64,000 nt of DNA from Sweltsa coloradensis (lineage: Eukaryota; Arthropoda; Insecta; Plecoptera; Chloroperlidae): positions 62,001-126,000 of the forward strand of contig JAMZAV010000953.1 in assembly GCA_024449915.1 (NCBI GenBank), in the 5' to 3' direction. Below, in pieces: positions 55,897-64,000 of this stretch; the first letter of the stretch is position 1; each line of letters starts with the position of its first letter. Under the pieces are notes generated by a model. It searched no databases. It had not been told where the DNA came from and saw nothing but the letters and a program-made list of their open reading frames with translations. Both the position numbers and the translations under genes were made by a program.

Positions 55897-57221
55897 AAAA
55901 GGTGATGGGAAGAAGTGTCAAAAACTATAGAGGAGAAAACCCTTTATGTGTCAGTGTGCTAAAGTTTTTGAAAAGGTAATAGAACATGATTGAAGGAGGT
56001 TGTCAAAACCAAGTCTAAGAGAGGAACAATATGGATTTAGAAGGGGCGATCCACTATCGATCCAATATTTTCTATCCGCCAAATCATGGAAAAGAGATGG
56101 GAAAATGGCAAAAGGAATGCATATTGTCATTTTAGATCTTGAAAAGGCATACAAATCGCCTCCCTCGAGGAAAAGTATGGAATGTCGGGAGCAAAAGGGA
56201 GTTGGCCCGAGGTTTGATAGAGAGGTTTAAAAAGTACATACGTAGGGAGTGCAAGTTGTGTTCAGACAAATGAGGGTAGATCAGATTGGTTTGAAATAAA
56301 TGAGGGACTGAGGCAAGGTAGTGTTTTATCCCCGACTCTATTACTGTCGTAAGGATCAAATACTACGAAGAGTGGAACCGAATATAGACGGAAGAGACAC
56401 TAGAACCTTAGTTTTTGCCGATGATGTCTTAATTTGGAGTGAGAGTGTGAAGAGGTGCAAGAAAAGGTGGATAGAGGAATGTAGTTGCAACAGATTTTGG
56501 GGTTTAAGTATTAGTCAGAATAAAGTGAATGTTTAGTTATGAAAAAGGATAAAAAAAGGCATGCCTAAGAATCAAGAAAAGTTAAGACTTCGTGGAAAAT
56601 TATTAGAAGAAAAAGGAAAAATTTTAAGTACCTAGGAAGTATCTGACAAAAGATGCTAAAGTAAATAGAGAAGTAACAGCTAGGGTACAAAAAGCCGAAG
56701 GATTTTATAAAACTGGTGCGAAAGCTGCTTTGGAACGAGCTGTTTCCACAGAGATGCAAGGTTCTTTTCTATAAAGCATACTTCAACCTATACTTACTTA
56801 CGGTGCAGTAAACTTGGACAGTTGGATAAAAGGGAAGAGAGTCAGTTGGAAGCAGCAGAGATGAAGGTTTTTGAGAAGTATAAAGAGAGTTACAAAACTG
56901 GACAGGATTAGAAGCGACGTTATAAGAAAGGAATTAGGTCTGGAGAAGTTTAGGTTTAAAATAGGAAGGGAACGTTTAAGATGGTTGGTCATATGAAGAG
57001 GATGGATATGGATAGGATCCCAAGACGAGGGTTCGAAGCAGGAGAGGAAGGTAAAAGAAAAGTAGGAAGTCCGAAAAGAAAGAGGGGAAGATTTATCGAA
57101 GGAGACGTTGAAGAGAGAGGTGGGAAAAGTGGAACCCGGTGACGGAATTGAAGCTGTGGGAGGGACAGGAAGGAGTGGAGAAAAATTGGTGGAGAAGCAG
57201 ATGTTTCAGGATGAAGATGAC

Positions 57222-57266
<45 letters not shown>

Positions 57267-57302
57267 GAAACGCTGAGCCTGGCAATCTCGGCAAAAAAAT
57301 AG
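55897..57302 (+). pseudogene. RTE-type LINE reverse transcriptase and C-terminus (broken)
   Basis: Frame 56000-56230 carries LREEQYGFRRG and HIVILDLEKAYKSPP (the DLEKAYD catalytic block). 'gagggactgaggcaaggtag' encodes EGLRQGSVLSP in another frame. Frame 56321-56536 carries TLVFADDVLIWSES (catalytic Asp pair). Fragments of RRILRRVTKLDR and WFGHMKRM-like C-terminal blocks are seen at 56870-57010. The final frame 57108-57302 ends in a run of Asp encoded by (GAT)n. Many small deletions interrupt the protein. It resembles RTE RT in motif order and wording. Confidence 0.8.
57210..57265 (+). repeat. (GAT)n at the 3' end of the RTE ORF
   Basis: About 16 GAT units, translated as poly-Asp in the last frame. 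Confidence 0.85.
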
Positions 57303-57368
57303 TTTCGTGCCCTAGATATCGGTGTGAAGAACACCACTCAACCCGACATTGTTGGAAATGAGTTTTTG

Positions 57369-57414
<46 letters not shown>

Positions 57415-57424
57415 TATTTTATTA

Positions 57425-57487
<63 letters not shown>

Positions 57488-57502
57488 GTAGTAGTAGTAG
57501 TG
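57369..57502 (+). repeat. (ATT)n between RTE 3' end and Dong family 3c
   Basis: About 40 ATT units with an interruption near 57415 and a (GTA)n end at 57487-57500. It is the 3' tail of the plus-strand RTE element and the 3' flank of the minus-strand Dong copy. Confidence 0.9.
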
Positions 57503-57837
57503 TTATAATAATTAAAATTATTATTATTTTATTAGATGTAGTTCATACAAAATCGGTCAACCGGAGCTTATATATGTTGTACGGACTTACGTCAAGTACT
57601 TCCATGTGTACCTATATTACATACATTATTACTTTGTCTTAAATCTAACAAAAATAAGTCATTTATAGTTTGTAGATGATGTTTTCTTTCTGCTGTGTAC
57701 GGTCGTGGCCGATTTCTCGCCATCCTAGCATTTGCTCTTTGGACTATGGGAAACCACGAAAACCATATCAGGATGGAAGCTGTCTCGGAATCACGAAGTA
57801 TCATTCTTAGTTTAGAAATGTACGAACTATTCTACAC

Positions 57838-58616
57838 GTGTTGAGTATTACTGCCTTTTGAGTCTCGATGTATACATTGGGTTGAAGATCTGGTTGTTTA
57901 ATGCTTTTATGTAGTTTCCGCAGTATGATGCCGTTGGCCGATATAACGAATGGGATTGTATTTACCTTTTTCTATTTCCACATCTACTTGATCTCAATTG
58001 CAAGTTCACTATACTTAAAAAAAATTCTTCCATGTGGTCTCGACGTTATGGCACATTGGGACAGCAACGTCGATAAGGGTAGTTTCTTGTTTCTTCTTGT
58101 CAATTATTATTATATCCGGTCTGTTGTAATGTATAGTTTGCGAGTCTGTTATACTTATAACTGTGCGGTCGTAATATAATTTGAAATCTTTACTATCTAG
58201 TACTTTTTTCCGGTTTGTTTTTGTAGTAAGGTGTATGTGTGTCAATGAGGTTGTACTTGATTGCTAGTTTTTGATGAATAATGTTAGCTACTTGGTTAAG
58301 TCTGTACAGGTAATCTGTTTGACATAGTGACTGGCACCCCGATATGATGTGTTCGATTGTTTCACCCCTTACACTACATTTTCTACATTGATCTTTTACT
58401 GTCGCATCTTGTATAATGTATTTTTTTATAATTGTTCGTCGCAATCACTCTGTCTTGAATAGGCATCATAAAACCTTCTGTTTCTCCAAATAGTTCCCCG
58501 TTGTTTAACCACCTATTTGATGCTTTAATATCTACGTGATCTTTGTGTAGTTCATCATAATGTCTCTTGTGTAGGGTCTTTTCTGAGAGACGTAACTCTT
58601 TTGCAGTGTCAGTCAT
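57838..58616 (-). pseudogene. Dong family 3c zinc finger and restriction-like endonuclease
   Basis: Three overlapping frames (58383-58616, 58193-58444, 58015-58245) plus 57838-58014 give the same protein as 47803-48498: GFMMPIQDRVIATNNYKK, the finger CRKCSVRGETIEHIISGC, YYKNKPEK, NRPDIIIIDKKKQETTLIDVAVPMCHNV (PD...D core). Frameshifts lie near 58425, 58215 and 58020. Except for these it is close to copy 3a. Confidence 0.85.
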
Positions 58617-58707
58617 GAGGTAACTTTGTAGATTGACATTTTTATTTGAAAAAATTGAGTGGAGTTAATGATTTGTCAGCTAGAACCACAGCCCTATGTA
58701 GTGTTGA

Positions 58708-59527
58708 TTAGTTGCTCTTTGTAAAAAAATATTTTCTTAAAATGTCTAGTTGTTTATAATATATGTTGTTCACATCAATTAGGCGGCGTCCTTCTTGTTC
58801 TCTTGGATGTGTCAATCTCTTTATTGCTGATTTAGGATCATGAATTCTGTGTTTGGTAAGTGTAGTACGAGTTAATATTTCCAACGTGTGGATGTCTGTC
58901 TGCGTCCATTTCATGATTCCGAATGAATATATCAGTACAGGTATAGCATATGTATTTATTGCTGTGATCTTGCTTTTACCGTTTAGTTGCGTCTTGAGGA
59001 TAGATTGTAGTCTTTGTTTGTATATATCTATAAATTTTTCTTTCATTACTTTATGTTCAATTCTGGCAGCTTGTGAGAATACTAAATATTTGTATACTTC
59101 GTTATCATTCATTACTCCAATACTATTTCCATCATCTAGCTGGAACTGTTCTGCTTGCGTAACCTTACCCTTTTCGATATGTAGCGTTTTACACTTGTCT
59201 ACTCCAAACTCCATGCAGACATCTTGACTCAATTCTAATGTTGTATTGATTAAACCGTTTAGTTGAACAAAACTTGATGCATATATCTTTAGGTCATCCA
59301 TGAAGAATAGGTGAAAAATTGTGTGACATACTATATTATTTTTTAAATCCGTATGCAGATTCATTAAGCATATGCGACAGTGGATTTAATGACAGACAAA
59401 ACTGTAATGCGCTAAATGAGTCACCTTGGAAAATGCCACGTTTAATTTGGATTGGATTTGTAGTTATCTGCTGGTTTTTCATTTTTAGTTTTAGTGTTGT
59501 TCTCCATGTCTTCATTACTGTCTTCAA
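58708..59527 (-). pseudogene. Dong family 3c reverse transcriptase (partial)
   Basis: Frame 59336-59527 gives IQIKRGIFQGDSFSALQFCLSLNPLSHMLNESAYGF, the block before the active site. Frame 58708-59364 begins at the active site (HLFFMDDLKIYASS, with FMDD for the usual YMDD) and continues VCMEFGVDKCKTLHIEKGKV, YKYLVFSQAARIEHKVMKEKFIDIYKQRLQSIL and LTKHRIHDPKSAIKRLTHPREQEGRRLIDVNN. The Phe in FMDD and the GDSFSAL variant are unusual for the family. Frames differ, so it is broken. Confidence 0.85.
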
Positions 59528-59559
59528 AAAGTTTACAATTATTGGGTTGATTTATTTGT

Positions 59560-62439
59560 TATGCAAAATTTTATGTATAGTGGTAGAAATGAAATTTGGG
59601 CCCGATTTTTATTGGATTTTTCGGGGTCTTTTTCCTTCGATTTGAAAAAGGTTACTCTTCAGAAAGGGAATTCGGGAAATTTCCTTTAACTCCATTTTAA
59701 CTCGTTGAGACATTTTTGGGTTTGATTGAAAGGATTTTTCCCCCAACGAAAGAATGCAGATGCTTGGTAGGGGGGGGGTGTAGAATGAATGGCGGAAAAT
59801 GGAATGTCCCCTTTTTTGAATAAAAGAGAAATATCTTTTAACCCAACGCAAGAAAAAAATTATCGGGTTGTAGATCCCCAAAAGTTCCTCCGTGTCCCAA
59901 GTTTCCCCCGCTGAGTTTAGCGTAAATAAAAATTTCAAAAAATTTGTTATTTTGGGAAAAAAATTTGGGAGCCCCCGGGCATTTTTTTTCTTTGGGCCCC
60001 CCATAGTTTTGTTTTAAAATACCCCAAAATTTTTTTAATATTAAACCTTTCCCTGGTGCTTTCCGCTATGTGTAGCCTGATTGTCGACTTTAATTAAATC
60101 AATAGTTTTTTTCCCTTGGGAATTAATCTCTTAATATCGCTCACCCTTTAGCTTTTTGCTCAAAACCCAAATTTGTGCATCCTGGTTGTGTGCTCCCGGG
60201 GTTTTTCCCCCCCCAAATATTCCTTTTTCCAAAAAAACCTTCTATCTCCTTTCTTATTTTGGTTTTTCCATTTCCTAATATTTTTTTAAAAGGTCCCTAG
60301 ATATTTTTTGGTTTTAAAACTTTTTTTTCCTTTTCTTTGAACCCCCCCGTTTTTTTTTTTCTTTCAAATGCTACATTTTTATATTTTTTTTAATCCTTAG
60401 AAAGATCACTTACTTTTGTTTAAGTGTTTTCCAAAATGTTCGGGGAATGAATTTGTTTAGTGTTCCATGCTTTTTTGTGAACCTTTTATTTTCCCTTTTA
60501 AATTATTTTGGCAGTAGGTAAACCCCATTTTTAGATCGATTACCCAATCCCCAAAATTTTTCCAATCTACCGATATCTTTCCTAAATTCATCGATTCTCC
60601 ACTTAGTCGCGTTCCCTTTCGGAATTTTCTTCTCATGTTTTTTTCTTTGAAAAGGTAGAAAATTTTTACCTTTTTAAACCCAAATATCTAACCCCCTGCT
60701 ACAGCTGCACGTAAAAATTTTCCCCCATGAAAATCTGCAAAGATAGTTTTTTCTTGTGTGTATTCTGATGAAAATGTTGGGGTTCATTATGTTACCGCTG
60801 TTTCATTTCCTTTGAAAAGCTTGGGGATAGGTATTTTAGGTCTTTTGTTTGGTTCTTTGTGACAAACTTGACATGGCTGTTGCCAAAAGCTTTAAAACTA
60901 GGTGTTCGTTTGATGGAAATGTCAGGTGTATTTTCTAATGCGTTTTTCATATTACCCCTTGTTTTTTTGAAGGTCTGTCGTTCTGGGGGTCTTGATCTTC
61001 TTGGTGGTTTTGGGATTTCCCATGGGTTTTGGACGGTTTTTTGGTAGGTCTGGGTTTTTCTGGTTTGGTCCGGACATTCTGGTATGTCTTAAACGTTCTG
61101 GTTTTTGGGCTGGAATTTCTGGTATTTAAATGGTTAGATCTGGAAGTTGTGAGGTATGGATTACCGGTAATTCCCGGAAGTTCTGTAGTTTTGGTATAAA
61201 TGGTCTTTTTTCTTCGCCCGTCTTCTGTCGATGTAAGGGGGTTTCATCTTATGTGCTTGGGATTTTGTTTTTTCACTTCGCGTCTTATTTTAGTTAATAA
61301 AGTTTACTGGTAAACATTTTTTTTTTTAATTATAATTTTACTTTTGGGCGGCTGTTTTTCCCGCGCCCCCTACTTCTAACAAAAGATATTTTACGTATTA
61401 AACCCCTCTATGGAGTCCCTTTTCGATAACCATTAAAAAAGTCTCTTAAAAAACTTTAACCCCCCATAAAAGCTTCGCATCCCCAAAACATGTTAAAATC
61501 TTCTGTCCATTTTTATGCGTGCCTTATTTTCCCAGCTTTTGGGGGTCTTATGGGAAATTTACCGCAGATATCCATTGTCTTTATTTCCTATTTTTCCCTT
61601 TTTCAGAGAAATCCTAGCTGTCAAAAATCTGTCGTTATTTTTATTTTTATAAAGGGCAAAACAAATTTAAAGTATTAAAACACTTTTCTCAAATACCATA
61701 ACATAACATAAGCCCGCTTTAAGGACATGTTTTTTGATTATAGCAGTTTTTCAACGTCGACAATCGACAACTGTATGAATAAAAATTAAAATAATAAAAA
61801 ATAAAAATAATAATAAAAATGTAATAATAATATAATAATAAAAATAATTTAAAAATAATTTAAAAAAAATAATAATAAAAATAATAAATAATTTTCCCCC
61901 CCAAAAGGATCGAAAAAAGGAACCATGGAAAATGAGGGCTCATTATCAAAGCGGAAAAAAAATAGAAAATTTTGCATATCCGGCCCACCTTTAAACGCCC
62001 CAACGGGAAAGCCAGTATAGAGGTAAAATTTCTCACGATTTTAATTTTTTTGCACAAAACCCCTGGCAAAAATTTGTTTAATGTTCTGCCAGACAAAAAT
62101 TACTTCATGTTACATCCATCCCTATTTTGGTTTTGAAATAGATTTGAAGATATTGCTGGGATATTCAAATAGGGGGGAAAAAAAGGGAATAGACTAAGAT
62201 CTTGTGCTTTTTCAGCTTTAAAGCCCCTAAAAAAATATCTTATCATTTTTAAAAACCCCTTAAAAAAGGTTATATTGCTCTAGCTGGAAATCAGTTTTTT
62301 TTTTAACCGGGAATCGGGTTGGGGGTTTAAAGCCTTTTTACCCCGCAAAATTAAAAAAAAAATTTTCCTTACAAAATAAAATTAAAAAAAAGGGTGAATT
62401 TAAAAAGAATCGTTTATGGGAGGGTGTGGGTTTGGATTT
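59560..62439. other. Degraded or low-quality sequence, no gene callable
   Basis: From about 59560 the sequence is dominated by lengthened homopolymers (runs of T, C, G and A) and no frame longer than 62 codons makes sense, with one 131-codon antisense frame at 59609-60004 lacking any motif. At 60040-60480 faint similarity to the Dong 5' region remains. At 61790-61890 there is an A/T simple-sequence run. I see nothing else. Confidence 0.5.
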
Positions 62440-63120
62440 GTATTTACTATTTGATGTTTTGCCAGTTAGGAAAATCTTTGTTTTTAAGCTGTTATTAAAT
62501 CATTACTTTGACAAAAAATATAAAATTCTTATTGACCACAAGCCTTCAACTCGAGCCTAAAGTGCAGGAATTTACACCACCCTTTAACAATAAATATGGG
62601 AAGAGATCGTTAAGCTACTCTGTACCTTTATATTTTAATAAGATTCTTCCAGAAATTAAAGAATTAGATTCATTTAGAGATATAAAAATTAAATTAAAGA
62701 CATATTTGCTTCAAAACAATATTATAGTTGAGTGAGGAAATTGTGGTCATGTGATTTTTATATTTTATGTTTTTCATGTATTTATCAATTTTCTTCTATT
62801 ATGTTCATTCATAAATTTACTCATAATGTCAAACTTTATATAATTATCACATTGTTTAGACTCACATGTCGGTAATTTCAATAAATCAAATTTCAATTAT
62901 ATTAGGTTAAGTGTTCAGAAGTGAATAAATCCTTTCTTTAAAAAAATAGTTCCACAGATAAGCTGCATCCCGCTTTTTTGGGGGAAAGGTCAAAATGTAT
63001 AAAAAATAGGAAAGGGTTTTTGAAAGAAAAAAAAATGTATCTACAATAATAATAATAAAAAAAAAAAAAAATATATATAATTATAAATAAAAAAAATATA
63101 AAATAAAATAAAAATAAATA
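62440..63120 (+). mobile_element. 3' end of a CR1-group LINE
   Basis: Carries the ORF2 C-terminus, a 3' UTR, a decayed copy of the family hairpin (from 62952, 'ccacagataagctg') and an A-rich, (AT)n, (ATT)n tail to about 63150. The sequence quality here is lower than in other copies. Confidence 0.7.
62508..62735 (+). pseudogene. CR1-group LINE ORF2 C-terminal fragment
   Basis: 75 codons: VQEFTPPFNNKYGKRSLSYSVPLYFNKILPEIKELDSFRDIKIKLKTYLL. This parallels 44100-44250 (NKYGKRTLGYTIPFFFNSIPKNI) and the end of 23571-24392. It is the extreme C-terminus of ORF2 with its natural stop; upstream parts are unreadable. As a fragment it has no activity. Confidence 0.75.
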
Positions 63121-63300
63121 TATTATTATTATTTATTATTATTATTATAATTATTAAAAAAAAATTAATAAAAAAATAAAAAAAAAATTAAATATATTAT
63201 TATTATTATTATTTTTATTTTTATTATTATTATTATTATTATTAATTTTTATTATTATTTTAAATTATTTTTAAAAATTATTATATTATTATTTTTTTAA
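63121..63300 (+). repeat. Interrupted (ATT)n / A-rich simple sequence
   Basis: Mixture of ATT units, A-runs and T-runs between two LINE 3' ends. Confidence 0.7.
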
Positions 63301-63440
63301 ATCCTTATCTTTAATAAAATAGTTCCACAGATAAGCTTCATGCGCAGTTTGGGAAAAGGTCGAATGTATAAAATATGTAAGGTTAAAAAAAAAAAAATGT
63401 ATCTAAAAATAAAAAAAAAAAAAATATATATATTATTTTT
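63301..63440 (+). mobile_element. Second CR1-group LINE 3' end (very short)
   Basis: 'aaaatagttccacagataag' and the following 'ggtcgaatgtataaa' repeat the 3' end at 62944-63040; an A-run and (TA)n follow. Only about 60-100 bases of the element are present. Confidence 0.65.
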
Positions 63441-64000
63441 TTTATTATTCTTTATGAAATATAAATTTTTTAAGCATAAGGGGGGCCCTTTAAGGACAAT
63501 TTTATTGTTCATGCGGGTTACAACTTTCGAAAAGGGTCGAAAACTGCTATGAATCAAAAAAAATTAATTTTTAAAATTTAATTATAATAATAAAAATAAT
63601 AATAAAAATTTAAAAAAATAAAAATTCTTAAAAAAAAAAAAAAATAATAATAAAAAATTATTATTATTATTTTTAAATTTTTATTATTTTATTATTAATA
63701 AAAATATTCCCATTTCGGGGGGAAAGTAGGGGGAAATTTATAAGTCTAAATGCTTCTTTTCCCAAATGTAATTATAGTGGGGGACATAAAACTTAGATCC
63801 CGGTACACTAAAGCCGAGGATTTTAACTAATCCCCTTTAAAAAACTAATGGCTAAAAAAACGGTTTTTTTAAAATTGTGTGAAAGAAAATACCCGAGGGG
63901 GAATTTGGGGAGGGGGATTTTCCAGTCATGTATCGCCCATTTATTCGTTAAATGTGCTAATTCACCCTTTTCGCTTTGAAATTTTTACCACATTAATACT
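63441..64000. other. Low-quality AT-rich end of the window, no gene
   Basis: Contains 'ccctttaaggacaa' and 'aaaactgctatgaatc', which recall 61710-61775 and may be another LINE tail. No coding frame is credible. Confidence 0.4.

Larger units (their letters stand above)
54905..57368 (+). mobile_element. RTE-type LINE, 5'-truncated
   Basis: Begins inside the endonuclease and runs through RT to a short 3' end containing (GAT)n and then (ATT)n. Similarity of the endonuclease end, the basic coiled linker and the RT to 'craniofacial development protein 2-like' predictions, which derive from RTE/BovB elements, supports the assignment. Confidence 0.75.
57525..60480 (-). mobile_element. Dong/R4-type LINE, family 3 copy c
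   Basis: Longest copy of family 3. 3' UTR (57529-57835), endonuclease (about 57838-58616), RT thumb (58708-59364), RT active site near 59300 and part of the RT fingers to 59527. After 59560 similarity fades; the motif 'tccctggtgctttcc' at 60050 corresponds to APGPDK of the RT and suggests that the element continues to about 60480 in badly degraded form. Confidence 0.8.

Noticed and set aside
59609..60004. 131-codon minus-strand frame
   Set aside because: Lies in homopolymer-rich degraded sequence and has no recognisable motif.

Overview
The window looks like a repeat-rich nuclear segment of an invertebrate animal, probably an arthropod. I infer this from the mix of mobile elements: two Penelope-like families, Dong/R4-type LINEs, CR1/jockey-group and RTE-type LINEs, a Ty1/copia element with a copia-style primer site, hAT-like elements and tRNA-derived SINEs. 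I found no convincing host protein-coding gene, no rRNA and no intact tRNA. Almost every long reading frame belongs to a retroelement.

Layout. 1-3.2 kb: unassigned sequence, then a tRNA-headed SINE-like repeat abutting an LTR fragment. 4.2-7.3 kb: a ~233 bp tandem repeat split by a 2.1 kb foldback-like transposon, which itself carries a hAT-like insert. 8.05-8.45 kb: an LTR with a proline-tRNA primer site. 9.8-10.4 kb: a large imperfect palindrome. 12.9-15.1 kb: a jockey-group LINE ending in (TTA)n. 16.0-17.0 kb: a non-autonomous hAT element. 18.4-26.5 kb: two Dong/R4 copies (+) and a long CR1-group LINE (-), all bounded by (TAA)n. 26.5-30.5 kb: several palindromes, three of them with perfect arms, and a nearly intact Penelope-like element. 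30.6-35.3 kb: a tRNA-like sequence, a repeat shared with 8.6 kb, a terminal-inverted-repeat element, and two SINE copies, one with a triplicated head and a 426 bp MITE inserted in it. 36-44.8 kb: CR1-group fragments and a second, composite Penelope-like family. 44.8-49.5 kb: three minus-strand Dong/R4 copies. 50.0-54.8 kb: a copia element with nearly identical LTRs. 54.9-57.3 kb: an RTE-type LINE. 57.5-60.5 kb: another Dong/R4 copy. Beyond about 59.6 kb the sequence has a different, homopolymer-rich texture that suggests poor consensus quality or heavy decay.

How the parts relate. The unifying structure is the (TAA)n/(TTA)n microsatellite. Every Dong/R4 copy has TAA on its own sense strand at each visible flank, as expected for the TAA-repeat-targeting Dong group. 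Several other LINEs carry ATT on the sense strand of their 3' tails. At three places a LINE tail and a Dong 3' end meet tail-to-tail in one microsatellite. This suggests that one class of retroelement makes the landing site and the other uses it. Many elements are interrupted by single-base frameshifts, and in the young copia element these may be sequencing errors.
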